Shown here piece by piece: positions 8,446 to 18,122 of a DNA stretch of 42,687 nucleotides. A program made the position numbers and the translations under genes. The number at the start of each line of letters is the position of its first letter. Position 1 is the first letter of the stretch. The DNA is taken from the IMG/VR virus record IMGVR_UViG_3300031553_000008, positions 1 to 42,687 of that record; one strand, 5' to 3'. Below the pieces are notes generated by a model that saw nothing but the letters and a program-made list of their open reading frames with translations, searched no databases and was not told where the DNA came from. This stretch comes from a virus.

Positions 8446-8847
8446 TTAAGCAGTCCTCTGGCAGACAGCATAAAGTTCAGCAGTTGCCAAGGCAGTATTG
8501 GTAGCTCCAGGTGCAGCTGAGAGAGAACCATCCTTGGCAATCTCATACTTAGCATCATCTAGGGTTGCCACAATATCTACCTTCTTGTCAGCACCACCAA
8601 CTGCTATACCATCAGTGATGTCACTACTCCCATCAGTGAGCTTCCAGGTGTTGGTCGTCTTGTTGATAGTCGCTATCGCCCAAGCAAACAACACCTTGAA
8701 CTTAAAAGGAGCATTGGCATCATAGATTTTAGTAGTGACATTAACACTACATTCTGCCTGCACCAAAAACAGTCCCCCGATAGGACAGTCTAGGATAAGT
8801 AGGGCATCCCTTGCTAAATCGCCTGCCTCTCTATACTTCGTAGTCAT
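8446..8847 (-). CDS. Capsid decoration-like protein, paralogue B
   Basis: This 133-aa protein is clearly a tandem paralogue of the 121-aa product immediately upstream. Both begin KYREAGDLAR, both have DCPxGGxFLV near residues 20-28, both have YDANAPFKFK and FAWA in the middle, and both end YAVCQRTA or YALCQRTA. Location just after the major capsid gene and duplication suggest capsid decoration or stabilising proteins of small beta fold. The duplication is old: identity is patchy outside the shared blocks. Confidence 0.65.
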   Translation of the reverse strand: MTTKYREAGDLARDALLILDCPIGGLFLVQAECSVNVTTKIYDANAPFKFKVLFAWAIATINKTTNTWKLTDGSSDITDGIAVGGADKKVDIVATLDDAKYEIAKDGSLSAAPGATNTALATAELYAVCQRTA

Positions 8848-9213
8848 CTAAGCCGTCCTTTGACACAGGGCATATACTCTGGCATGAGCATCGCATACCG
8901 CTTGAAGAGTACCACCTTCAGCTATCTCATACTTAGCATCGTCGATAGTAGCACAAATGTCTACTGCCTTATCTCCAGCACTACAGTCCATACCATCAGT
9001 TATGTCGGTTGTGCCGTCACTCCACTTTGCATCAGCATCACCAGTAGCATCTATCGATAGAGCCCAAGCAAAGAGTAACTTGAATTTGAAAGGTGCGTTA
9101 GCGTCGTAGACCTTCTCATTAGTCCCCGATACAAGGAATATGCCTCCTACAGGGCAGTCCTGGATAACAAGAGCTTCTCTAGCAAGGTCCCCAGCTTCTC
9201 TATATTTAGTCAT
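8848..9213 (-). CDS. Capsid decoration-like protein, paralogue A
   Basis: This 121-aa protein is the first of two tandem paralogues downstream of the major capsid gene. Shared blocks are KYREAGDLAR, a DCPVGG turn, YDANAPFKFK, a DITDGM or DITDGI segment and the YALCQRTA end. A GGAGGG site precedes the ATG. Small proteins in this position usually decorate or cement HK97-type capsids; this is inference from context. Confidence 0.65.
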   Translation of the reverse strand: MTKYREAGDLAREALVIQDCPVGGIFLVSGTNEKVYDANAPFKFKLLFAWALSIDATGDADAKWSDGTTDITDGMDCSAGDKAVDICATIDDAKYEIAEGGTLQAVCDAHARVYALCQRTA

Positions 9214-9237
9214 TTGCCATCCCTCCTTGCTTTAGCC

Positions 9238-10269
9238 TTATGCCGCTGTTACCGCAGCAGTACTCTCGACATCGAAGATACGACCAAGGCAGAGTTTACT
9301 GCCCAGCAGTGGGGAAGTATAGGTAACTAGCCTAATTCCCTTGGCATCGTAGTTCTCCAGCTTGTCGAAGTATTCGACCTTATACAGCTTGTTCACCATC
9401 TCAGGATTGCCGTAAGCCATGCAGAGTCCAGGCTCCTGATTGAAGATGTCGCCAAACTTTATACCGAAGATGGAGTAGTTGGTCTCAGCAGCGTTAACAG
9501 TTCTGAGGTCAGAACCATCACCTACATTAGGGTCTTCAGGTCTCAGGTAGTCACTCCTGATGATAGGAACTCCGTCGAAGTAAGCGATTCTTCCACCTTC
9601 GCTATTCACTCCATAGGTGATAGCGCTCAGCATCCGAGTGTTAGCTGTATAGACTATTCCACCTTCACGGTAAGCAGCATCAATTTTGCGAGCAATGGCA
9701 GTTGGCATGAAGATGGCATCACAGCCATACTTCATAGCATCAATCATTGTTCTCAGGTCAATAAGCTTCAGTCCAGCCTCGCCTCCATCTATATCCAGGT
9801 CAGTTCCAGTCTGAAGAGCCGCCAAGGCGTGGAGACCATCGTACTGCTTAGCTCCGCCATAAGTTATGTCGTTATAGATTAGTTTATGTCCTAACCTACG
9901 AAACATACCTTTCTTTATCTCCCACAGTACCTGGGCTTCATAGTTATTGATAGTCCCATATACATCAGGGATAAAGTTGTCCAAAAGGCGCTGAATGGCA
10001 CTGCGCTTTAGTTCAGTTTCCTGAGGGTCGTATTCCATACTGGAAGTCCAGACCATCTTCTCCCCGATGTCAACATCAAGAACATCAGCATCCATAACTA
10101 CTTTCTCCCGATTCCACTTAATGCTTTTACCCTTGGCAAGCACAGAAGGCATACGGTCAATCATAGGTCCGATGTAGATGTCTTCCTCGACAACACCAGG
10201 AATCAGCTGTGACTCAGTTAGCCTCTGAGCCTCAGTCAGGTCTTTCCAGTGTCCAATCACTTCTCCCAT
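9238..10269 (-). CDS. Major capsid protein
   Basis: This 343-aa protein directly follows the scaffold gene and precedes the decoration genes. Segments such as SAIQRLLDNFIPDVYGTINN, DGLHALAAL and FMPTAIARKI followed by a C-terminal GVPIIRSDYL region match the helix and strand order of HK97-fold major capsid proteins, in which a conserved DGVPI turn lies in the axial or P domain. The length is normal for the family. Expression is probably driven by the consensus promoter at 10918-10946. A TAAGGAGG site supports the ATG at 10269. Confidence 0.85.
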   Translation of the reverse strand: MGEVIGHWKDLTEAQRLTESQLIPGVVEEDIYIGPMIDRMPSVLAKGKSIKWNREKVVMDADVLDVDIGEKMVWTSSMEYDPQETELKRSAIQRLLDNFIPDVYGTINNYEAQVLWEIKKGMFRRLGHKLIYNDITYGGAKQYDGLHALAALQTGTDLDIDGGEAGLKLIDLRTMIDAMKYGCDAIFMPTAIARKIDAAYREGGIVYTANTRMLSAITYGVNSEGGRIAYFDGVPIIRSDYLRPEDPNVGDGSDLRTVNAAETNYSIFGIKFGDIFNQEPGLCMAYGNPEMVNKLYKVEYFDKLENYDAKGIRLVTYTSPLLGSKLCLGRIFDVESTAAVTAA

Positions 10270-10287
10270 TAGTTGATTCCTCCTTAT

Positions 10288-10896
10288 TTATTCTTTAGGT
10301 TGGGCACTTGCTTTTGCTTCAGCCACTTCTTCTTTACAGATATCCATGACAGAAACAGGAGCAGCGCCAGCTCCTACACCACCAGGTCCAGTGTCAATAG
10401 TGTTATGAACCTTCCCTTTTGCACCAACTAATTTGAGAGCAGTTTCCAGTGTGTTAAGCTCAGCTTGCGTCTTGTCTTCAAGGGTAGTGATGTTAACATT
10501 GAACTGGGCAGCTAACTTGGCTTTGGTTACCTCCAGAAGCGCTTTGTTAGCGTTATCACGCTCAGTAGTAAGAGACGCAACAGACGCAATGAGCTCCTCT
10601 GTCTTCGCTTTATCGACAGAACTCTCTTTCAGCTGTTCCTCCAACCGAACTATTTCGGCTTGCTTGTTGATAGCCGCCTGATGCTCAGCATCAATTCTAG
10701 CAGCGAGCTGAGCAACCTCAGCAGCGCTAGCAGCCTTAGCATCTTTGACAGCCTTCTCTAAGCCACTCTTAACCGCTAGTAAATCACTCTCAGGAACCAT
10801 CTTAGGAGCATCGGTTTTGCCTTTGTCCTTCTCTGGGTCTTGAGTCGCATCTTTACTAGGGTCTTGAGTCTGGTTGTCTTGTGCTGGTTCTCCCAT
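10288..10896 (-). CDS. Capsid scaffolding protein
   Basis: The 202-aa product opens with a very polar Asp/Gln/Lys-rich segment. A long helix at about residues 35-140, rich in Ala, Glu and Lys (AASAAEVAQLAARIDAEHQA), is predicted to form a coiled coil, and a Gly-rich hinge and short tail follow. This layout, plus position just upstream of the major capsid gene, is typical of phage scaffolds (often listed as DUF4355-like or GPO-like). It is the first gene after the internal late promoter and has AAGGAGG eight bases before the ATG. Confidence 0.75.
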   Translation of the reverse strand: MGEPAQDNQTQDPSKDATQDPEKDKGKTDAPKMVPESDLLAVKSGLEKAVKDAKAASAAEVAQLAARIDAEHQAAINKQAEIVRLEEQLKESSVDKAKTEELIASVASLTTERDNANKALLEVTKAKLAAQFNVNITTLEDKTQAELNTLETALKLVGAKGKVHNTIDTGPGGVGAGAAPVSVMDICKEEVAEAKASAQPKE

Positions 10897-10917
10897 TAGT
10901 TCAACCTCCTTAGTTTA

Positions 10918-10946
10918 ATTATAACAGATTACAGCTCCCATGTCAA
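10918..10946 (-). promoter_or_regulatory. Consensus sigma70 promoter for capsid genes
   Basis: On the minus strand TTGACA (10946-10941) is followed after exactly 17 bases by TATAAT (10923-10918), and the scaffold ATG is 22 bases further. A TAATTATTTATAT stretch upstream matches one upstream of the terminase promoter and could be an UP element. This promoter would boost scaffold, capsid and decoration proteins over terminase and portal. Confidence 0.85.
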
Positions 10947-10982
10947 GCCACCATCAAATAAATATAAATAATTATCCACCTC

Positions 10983-13900
10983 CTATTTAATATATTTACT
11001 TCGCAAGTCAGCAAATATCACTTCGGCTTGCGGAGATAGCGGTTTTAAGTCTTTCCAGAAGCACACCCACGCATCGAGTTCAGGGTCAATTAAGCGAAGG
11101 TTCTTTCGAGCAGTGGTTAGTCGGCTTTGAAACTCACTAATCAGTTTATTCCCAGTCACAGCATGGATTTCTTCCTGCAGAGCCTGCTTCTCACCAGTAG
11201 GAGCAACATACCACCTTTCGATGATAGCCTGCTCCTCTGGTGAAAAGTCGGTAAGGACTAACTGCCTCACATTTCTGTAAGGTCTTAGATACTCCCTACT
11301 CACCCACCAATAGAGCTTTTGAGTAGGAGTCCAGTTATACTGAATAGTAGCTAGAAACTCTTCCTGCTGGTCTTCTGGTAGAGCTTCTACCATGTGGTCT
11401 ATGTGAGCGTAGTAAGAATCAAAATCACGCTGGTAGGTTCCAGCATCCTCATCATAAGCCATCTCAGGTTGAAGTTGATAGTACATCCAGAGCAGCTCCT
11501 TAGCAGGATGATAAACTGGAACAGAGCCATAGAGCTTTTCGAAATAAGCTATGCGCTCTTCAACAGTCTTAGGCACATCAGCGTAGAGAGCACTACCAGA
11601 TAGGTCCTCTATAGAATCAGCAACCCGAGACAGTATGCCTCCACTCATACTAAGCCACTCAGAAGGAGATATCTCCCCATTTACAAACTGAGTATTTAGT
11701 GTTGCCAGCGATGGTAGAGTCTCTTTACCTTCAACTCCAAAGAAGCCTTTCTCATAAGCAGCATCATGGATTCCGCCTACATCGTCCCAGTAGGAAGATA
11801 TCTTGTTAGCCATGTCCTGCTGAGCGGAGGGAAGTAGTGGAGTTATCCTACCTGCCCAGCGGTCATAGCCTTCTAGCTCGTAGAGTATCTTCTGTTCTAG
11901 CGGACTTAGCGGGTAGATGTCTTGCAGTCTGTCCCCAGTTACAGCTTGGTGTTCTCTTATAGTCTCCTGAACATCTACAGGGATGCCAGTCATCTTCTCT
12001 ATTAAGCTAGCAGAGTCCTCATACCACTGATTTAAGTCCTCAGGGCGAAATCGGAGGAATCCAGTCTGTTGAGCGGCTATACCAAAGATAGCTATATGCT
12101 TGCTAGCACTATACCAGATTTGTTCCTCTTCATCAGTGAGAGCTACATTGTCTTGTAACTTCCTCCATATAGCATAACCATCACCGCCTCTGTTGCTCAC
12201 TTCCATCATTATCTGGTAGTCTCTGAATCTGTCAGGAAAGATAGTCTGCATCATACGCTCAACTTCCTCAGGAGCTATTGACCTGACAGCGTCTAGTCCA
12301 GTATTTAGCCAAGCAGGGAATATCTCACCAAACTCAGCTCTATGCTTAGGTGATGCAGCTCCAGTTAGAACTATAGCACCCATTAAAGGAGCACCAGGAT
12401 AGAAACCTAGCCTCTGACCAAAGTCTATTATCTCCATGCCTGGGAAGAGGTCGTAGTACTCAGGATAATCCCGAAGCCTTAGTCTCCTAAATCCGCCCAT
12501 AAAGACAGTGCCTCGGAGTAGGTTAAACTGAATATCAGTCCCAGGAATGTTGACATAGCCTTGGTCTGAGTAGTCAGTATACTTACCCATAGCTGTTGCT
12601 AGCCCAGGGCGTCTGAGGAATTCTCTAGGAACCCACATCCAGCGTTGTGACTCATATGTATTCCCTGTTGGAAGTATCGAGCCATTGCAGTTCATAAACC
12701 AGGTTCCAGAAGGAGTCACTGGACACCATACTTTACCCTTATAGTGCTTAGTAAACATTCTTCTTGCCTCTTTAGATTGATAAGGCTTACCATTTTGAGT
12801 CATGTAAACTGTATTGCTGCCTGAAGTAATAGCCTTACCTAGAAGGACAGACAACATCTCAAATGCTTGCTTAACAGGTCCAGGATTCTGCTTAAATCTC
12901 ATCCAGCCATTATCGCTGTTGCCTTCCGCCTTAAACATAGCATCCCACATGGATTCAGCAGCATCCATACTCAGTTTGGACACTACCTCTGGTAAGTAAT
13001 TCCAATTAGGGCAGATGCTAAGTATCTTATCAGAATCAACCTGAGACACTCTTATCACCATATTGTTAGGGTCAGTTGTGCGACTCCTAGGATAAGCTTT
13101 AGTTCCAGTTGCTTCTAATATATCAGACACGAACTTTGTTACACTTTGATATATAAATAACTCAGATTTTCTGTTATTATTATGCCTGATATAGCCATCA
13201 GTGCAAGCCCAGCCGAGTATTGCGGCTTCTCGCTCTGTTAGTATGCTCTCCTCTGGAAAGTTGTGAGGCAATGCTCTAGGTATCATATCATAACCGTCAG
13301 TAAGCTGGTATCCTTTCTTAATAGATGGAATACAACCATTCCGCTTATTGATAGTTAACCATCTATGGTTAGGAGTAAACTCTATGCCTTTACCCTTAGC
13401 AGGTATCACCACAAGCTCATCATCATAGTCAAATACTGCTAACTTCTCAAGAGGTTCCCAGCTAGTAGTTAGAGTGTCAGGATTCACTGTAAGAACATCT
13501 TCACCTATCTGTAACTCGGAGTAATGCTTCCAACCCATCTTAGTAAGAATAGTCGCATATTCAGGAACACACCAGAATGGATAGATTACTTTCATAAGAG
13601 CATCGAAGGCGTTTTGGTTAGTGTAGTCAGTGAAGGATAGGCTATACTCCACCTGAGCTTTGTCTATAGCAGCTTGCTTCTTTCCCCACCAGTCGTTATA
13701 AGAATCAGTTCCAGCCTTATGTATGTCCATGCCTCCTAAGTCGTCTGCGTACTTAGTTAATGATTCCTGCCAGAGCTTATAATCTGCCTCAGGCATAGCT
13801 TTAGAGGCATAAACAGCATGGAGTTCTTTGTTTATGCTTTCTACAGGCTTCAGTATAGGAGTCAGCGGCTCTAATGCAGCTGGGTCTAGTCCTACTCCTC

Positions 13901-16900
13901 TTACCATCTGGTCGTAGCACTTGCCGATTGCTTCATCAGTAAAGCCCATCTGTTCAAGAGTCTTGCCATGCTTATCTCCGACAGCGGTAGCTTGAGTCCT
14001 AACCATATCTGTAAACTCAGCCCTACTCCTCATGGTCATGCTTTCTAGCTTTACCAGCCCTGCCTTGCTCATGTCGTCTCCAGTAACTTGGAAGATGTGA
14101 GCTATGTGAGCAGGAGTTAACTCTCCAGTAAACTCCATAGGATGAGGAAGAGCTAGTGGAGGAGCAGTTCCAGTCTGAGATAATCTTCCTAAGAGCTTAG
14201 CTTCCTGATTCTTAACCTGAATCATATTACGCCTTGCTTCATCCCAAGGTAAGTTCCGCTGGAATGAGAAGTCTTCCCAGAATGCGTTTTTCTCCAGTTT
14301 GCTAGCACCTTTGCCAGGCTCGTTAGCTAGCAGCCTTTCAGTTATATCCCACTCATCCATTCTAGCTTTAGTCCAGATTTTGGTTTGAGTGACATAATTG
14401 TCTAGCAAATCCATAGCAAATTGCTGTTGTTCAGGGGCTAGTGTTAGTCGAGGATATTTTATAGGTAAGTGCTCATCAAAGAAATTGGAGTGTTTAGCAA
14501 GCATCTTTTTGCCAGTAGCATATTCCTCAAAAGCGTTAGTCATAGACTCACTCGGTCTAGCACCGTGCGCTTCCCACTTACCAATTTCCTCTCCAAAATA
14601 GTGAGCATAATCAGTAGAACTATCCGCCATACGCTGAATAAACTTGGACTCTTCACTCCCCTTGCCATACACAGTATCAGCCCAGTCAAGTAGAAACTTA
14701 TAATCGCCTGTAGCTATCTTTTCAGCTTGTATACTGTGCATCATTTCATGGTAGAATAGACGTTCCTGCTGACCCTCTCGTATGACTATTGTCCCAGGCT
14801 TATATATTACACCTCTAGAACCCTCAGTTTTACTAGTGATAAACACTGCTCCCCATCCTCGCTTGTTTAATAAAGCACTATCAATAGCAACTGCTTCTAA
14901 CTTTCCCTTAATCTCTAAAGGCAGATTGTCTATCCACATCTTAACATCAGCTTGCTGAGAAGCAGTCATACCTTTGAACTCTACCTTACTCCAGTCCATC
15001 AAGTAGTCTCCGCCCTTCATTATGTTGTTCAACTCTCTCTGCATATAGTCTATGTTAGTCTCAACACCTTCCATGAACTTAGCAATCTGCTTATAATTAG
15101 CCCTATGAAATGCTCTCCTTCCAGCAGGTGTCAGTCGCCTAGCGTTTATCTGAGCAGTCATTCTGGCATCAGTAACCATGCTCTCAGTAGACCTGATAAA
15201 GTCACCTATGTCTCCTAGCCGACTTATCAAATGGTCTCCGTCTTTGATAGGAGTAGTAACCATAGCTTTAGAAAGCTCATCAAGCCGCAAGGTGGCTGAC
15301 TCTAGCTTCTGGAGGTAGAACTCCCTTATAGTGTTACTAAGGTTGTTAGTAAATCCATCTATATCCTTCCACACAGCTCCAGTGGAGATACCTTCTCGGA
15401 TAGTCTCCTTAAACATAGGGTCTAGGTCGGGATAAGTGTCTAGAATCTTATCAGTAGTAGCTAGAGCCTTGTTGTTCTCCATTTCCTTCAGTGGGAGGTC
15501 AGCTAAGTCTCGGATAACATCAGGATTTATAGTCCCAGAGCGCTCTAAGAGCTGTTCCATGTCTTTTAGCTCATTTCTACCAAAGTACTTGCTAAATCCC
15601 ATGTTAGATAGTTTAGGAGATAGTCTATGTAGTTCAGCCATAATATCAGGATTAGCTTCTCCAAGGAACTGGAGATATTTCTCCTGAAAGTAATAAGCTC
15701 TCATTTGGGTCTGGACATCAGCAATGTATCTGTTGAAGTCTTGTAGAGAGTTGATAGGATACTCCTTTCCAGCTAGTTTGAATGATGTGCCTAACCTCTT
15801 GCCGTTGACTACTAGCGGCTTAGTAATTCCAGGAAGCTTACCTGGAGCATACATAGTGGAAGTAGTTCCCTCTAGCAGTACTGCCATTTCCATTCTGCCT
15901 GAAGCTTCATAGAACTCATAAGGAATTGATAAACCCTTGGTCAGTCTAATTAGTGTCTCAGATGGCTTAGCGCTCCTAGGATAGATTGTTCTGCCCCCAC
16001 CTAAGAAGCCTCTAAAGATAGTCTCCAGCACATTGAAAGGTCCATAGTTCATGAACATCAAGTACTGTTTAGCCATAGGAATAGTGACCTGCCTATCAAT
16101 CCACCTGATAGCAGAAAATTTAGAGCTTCTCTCTATCTTATGGACAAAGGACGTAATCTTACCAAACTTCTGAGCCTCGAGATAAGCAGGATTCCCAAAG
16201 CCAACTGTAGCTATATGTTCTACCTCATTAAAGACATTCTTCTGCAGTTCTGGCATTGAGTTAGCAGATTCGATTACTGACCTAGCCCGAGCAAATCTAG
16301 CTTTCTTAAAATCGTCCAACAAGTTTTGCATCTTAGGTAAATGCTTCCATACCTGGATAGTATCATCCACACCAAGAGCATGGAAGAGAATCTCCTGAGC
16401 TATTTCCCTGTTGCTTATAGGTATTCCTTGGAGCTGTTTCTCAATGATATAGTGAATATCCATAAGTGATTGGTCAGTAACCTCCACACCTTCTAGCCCT
16501 AACCGTTCAAGCCAGTGCTCTATTGTTGCTCTTTCAATAGGTTGACGTTCCAGTAAGTGTCGAGCAGTTTGACAGTCACCAGTAAGTATAGCCCCCATAG
16601 AATCTCGCTCAAAGATTCCCAACTGTTTGAGCAACACTTCCTTAGCGGAAGCCAAACTCATTCCAGCACCAGTCCGTCTACCTACAGCTCTGCCTAAGTC
16701 AGCGTGCATCTGTATAACTGCAGCTCTAGCACTTCTACCAGCCATCTGGGCTGTTGTCATAGGAACCTTCTTTATCAGAGCTACAGGAAGTAAGAAAAAC
16801 CCATTCCACATATCTAACCAACCCTTTTCAACTGCACCCATGAAGACTGAAAGTCTAGGGAATGGCTTTAGAGCCTTTGTCAGTATCCCAAACCCTATAT

Positions 16901-18122
16901 ATGTAGTAGGGTCAAATAGGATTTCCAATAGTAGCTTCAGTCCCCAGTTGGCATCAGACTCTACAAAAGCTCTCTGATAAGCTGTCCAGCTACCTTCACC
17001 TTGTAGCTTGAAGTCTTCAACCATTTCTGTCATATCTCTAGACCATCTAGTTTCTCTAATACCAGGAGCATTTGTGAGCACAGCAGCAGCTAGCGGTCTA
17101 GGGACTGCGTTAAAGTAAATATCAAGAGCTTCTCCAATAGACACTATAGGCTGAAGAATCAACAGCTTAGCTCGCTGACCGTGAGTGAGCGCAGGAGCTG
17201 TAGCCTCAGTTATGCCAGTTCTAAAAGCCTCATGTAAGGCAGTCACTTCAGCCCAGTCAGAGCTAAGCTTTTCTACACTGTCGGCAGTAAACTCATCTAT
17301 TTCAATATCAGATAGTCCTGCACTCCTCAGCCCAGCCCTAATTTCTTCCAATGTGAGACCACTAGGCACAATAGGCATGACTTCTATGTCCATAGACTTT
17401 AGAATCTCATCAACAGTCAACTGATGCAATCCCACTGGCACAGCCTTCCCAGATTGCTCTAAGAACTTAAGCTGTTCCTCAGTGGCTTTTTCCTCTGGAG
17501 TGATAATCTTAAATGGAGTGATGCCACTGATACTAGGAGTAGCTACCTTATTGAATATCTCCTCAACAAACGCCAAGTCTGCATCTGATACTCCACCTGG
17601 AGGAGGAGCTATATCAAGAACTTGGTCAAATGTCTGGACATCACCCTTTAGCACTAGTTCAGGTATTCGAGCCATTACGACTAGCTTCCACTCATCAGCC
17701 TCCACTTGAGTATCAAGGATAGATATATCTGCCTCAAGAAATCCAAGATAATCTTCTGCAGGTAGCGGCAAGTTACCAGGTCCATAGCCATACCGCTGAT
17801 ACATACTCATCAGCTCTTGCTGCCCACCTGCTAAACTAGCTTTCGTTAAAGCAGTTGTAGGTTCAGCAGCCCAGAGAGCTGCAAACTCATACATACCTAA
17901 AAGCTCTTCCTGCTCACGACCTATGTTAGTTAAGTGTGTTTGGATTTTAGTTGACTCTTCACCAAACCCAGGAAATAGCTCTGCAGCTTTTTCTTCAAGG
18001 TCAGTGTCCTTCTCACTAGCTAACCTTGCAGCTCGTTCCTTCTCCTTACGCAGAAGCCAGTATATTCCTGGAGAGCCAAACTTAAGTGCTTTCTCAAGCC
18101 AAGTTAATTCAGGTTCAGCCAT
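10983..18122 (-). CDS. Giant virion protein with zinc-peptidase motif, split by an intein
   Basis: This 2,379-aa protein lies between portal and scaffold genes and overlaps the portal stop (TAATG) behind a strong AAGGAGG site. A segment LLLEILFDPTTYIGFG near residue 400 resembles giant internal or polyvalent phage proteins. Residues 1125-1129 are HEMMH (HExxH), with NAFEEYATGKK downstream that could supply the third zinc ligand. A metallopeptidase domain is therefore likely. Residues 1518-1821 are an intein; after splicing the mature protein is about 2,075 aa, joining ..VIYPFW to TYESQRW... The remainder is mainly helical. It may be packaged and injected with DNA, or may act as a head or ejection protein; this is inference. 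Confidence 0.75.
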   Translation of the reverse strand: MAEPELTWLEKALKFGSPGIYWLLRKEKERAARLASEKDTDLEEKAAELFPGFGEESTKIQTHLTNIGREQEELLGMYEFAALWAAEPTTALTKASLAGGQQELMSMYQRYGYGPGNLPLPAEDYLGFLEADISILDTQVEADEWKLVVMARIPELVLKGDVQTFDQVLDIAPPPGGVSDADLAFVEEIFNKVATPSISGITPFKIITPEEKATEEQLKFLEQSGKAVPVGLHQLTVDEILKSMDIEVMPIVPSGLTLEEIRAGLRSAGLSDIEIDEFTADSVEKLSSDWAEVTALHEAFRTGITEATAPALTHGQRAKLLILQPIVSIGEALDIYFNAVPRPLAAAVLTNAPGIRETRWSRDMTEMVEDFKLQGEGSWTAYQRAFVESDANWGLKLLLEILFDPTTYIGFGILTKALKPFPRLSVFMGAVEKGWLDMWNGFFLLPVALIKKVPMTTAQMAGRSARAAVIQMHADLGRAVGRRTGAGMSLASAKEVLLKQLGIFERDSMGAILTGDCQTARHLLERQPIERATIEHWLERLGLEGVEVTDQSLMDIHYIIEKQLQGIPISNREIAQEILFHALGVDDTIQVWKHLPKMQNLLDDFKKARFARARSVIESANSMPELQKNVFNEVEHIATVGFGNPAYLEAQKFGKITSFVHKIERSSKFSAIRWIDRQVTIPMAKQYLMFMNYGPFNVLETIFRGFLGGGRTIYPRSAKPSETLIRLTKGLSIPYEFYEASGRMEMAVLLEGTTSTMYAPGKLPGITKPLVVNGKRLGTSFKLAGKEYPINSLQDFNRYIADVQTQMRAYYFQEKYLQFLGEANPDIMAELHRLSPKLSNMGFSKYFGRNELKDMEQLLERSGTINPDVIRDLADLPLKEMENNKALATTDKILDTYPDLDPMFKETIREGISTGAVWKDIDGFTNNLSNTIREFYLQKLESATLRLDELSKAMVTTPIKDGDHLISRLGDIGDFIRSTESMVTDARMTAQINARRLTPAGRRAFHRANYKQIAKFMEGVETNIDYMQRELNNIMKGGDYLMDWSKVEFKGMTASQQADVKMWIDNLPLEIKGKLEAVAIDSALLNKRGWGAVFITSKTEGSRGVIYKPGTIVIREGQQERLFYHEMMHSIQAEKIATGDYKFLLDWADTVYGKGSEESKFIQRMADSSTDYAHYFGEEIGKWEAHGARPSESMTNAFEEYATGKKMLAKHSNFFDEHLPIKYPRLTLAPEQQQFAMDLLDNYVTQTKIWTKARMDEWDITERLLANEPGKGASKLEKNAFWEDFSFQRNLPWDEARRNMIQVKNQEAKLLGRLSQTGTAPPLALPHPMEFTGELTPAHIAHIFQVTGDDMSKAGLVKLESMTMRSRAEFTDMVRTQATAVGDKHGKTLEQMGFTDEAIGKCYDQMVRGVGLDPAALEPLTPILKPVESINKELHAVYASKAMPEADYKLWQESLTKYADDLGGMDIHKAGTDSYNDWWGKKQAAIDKAQVEYSLSFTDYTNQNAFDALMKVIYPFWCVPEYATILTKMGWKHYSELQIGEDVLTVNPDTLTTSWEPLEKLAVFDYDDELVVIPAKGKGIEFTPNHRWLTINKRNGCIPSIKKGYQLTDGYDMIPRALPHNFPEESILTEREAAILGWACTDGYIRHNNNRKSELFIYQSVTKFVSDILEATGTKAYPRSRTTDPNNMVIRVSQVDSDKILSICPNWNYLPEVVSKLSMDAAESMWDAMFKAEGNSDNGWMRFKQNPGPVKQAFEMLSVLLGKAITSGSNTVYMTQNGKPYQSKEARRMFTKHYKGKVWCPVTPSGTWFMNCNGSILPTGNTYESQRWMWVPREFLRRPGLATAMGKYTDYSDQGYVNIPGTDIQFNLLRGTVFMGGFRRLRLRDYPEYYDLFPGMEIIDFGQRLGFYPGAPLMGAIVLTGAASPKHRAEFGEIFPAWLNTGLDAVRSIAPEEVERMMQTIFPDRFRDYQIMMEVSNRGGDGYAIWRKLQDNVALTDEEEQIWYSASKHIAIFGIAAQQTGFLRFRPEDLNQWYEDSASLIEKMTGIPVDVQETIREHQAVTGDRLQDIYPLSPLEQKILYELEGYDRWAGRITPLLPSAQQDMANKISSYWDDVGGIHDAAYEKGFFGVEGKETLPSLATLNTQFVNGEISPSEWLSMSGGILSRVADSIEDLSGSALYADVPKTVEERIAYFEKLYGSVPVYHPAKELLWMYYQLQPEMAYDEDAGTYQRDFDSYYAHIDHMVEALPEDQQEEFLATIQYNWTPTQKLYWWVSREYLRPYRNVRQLVLTDFSPEEQAIIERWYVAPTGEKQALQEEIHAVTGNKLISEFQSRLTTARKNLRLIDPELDAWVCFWKDLKPLSPQAEVIFADLRSKYIK
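12660..13571 (-). mobile_element. Intein with LAGLIDADG homing endonuclease (304 aa)
   Basis: The element starts at Cys1 (CVPEYATILTKMGW, block A) and has block B FTPNHRW with T66 and H69. LAGLIDADG-type helices occur at about residues 118-127 (LGWACTDGY) and 209-218 (WDAMFKAEGN), followed by a VWCPV...TWFMNCNGS block F. It ends in Gly-Asn, and the first C-extein residue is Thr. The penultimate residue is Gly instead of the usual His, a variant known in some phage inteins. It interrupts the giant virion protein in the conserved-looking stretch YPFW/TYESQRW. Both splicing and homing functions appear intact. Confidence 0.9.

Noticed and set aside
14952-15218. Plus-strand frames inside the giant virion gene
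   Set aside because: They are antisense shadows of a continuous 2,379-codon gene and lack ribosome sites.
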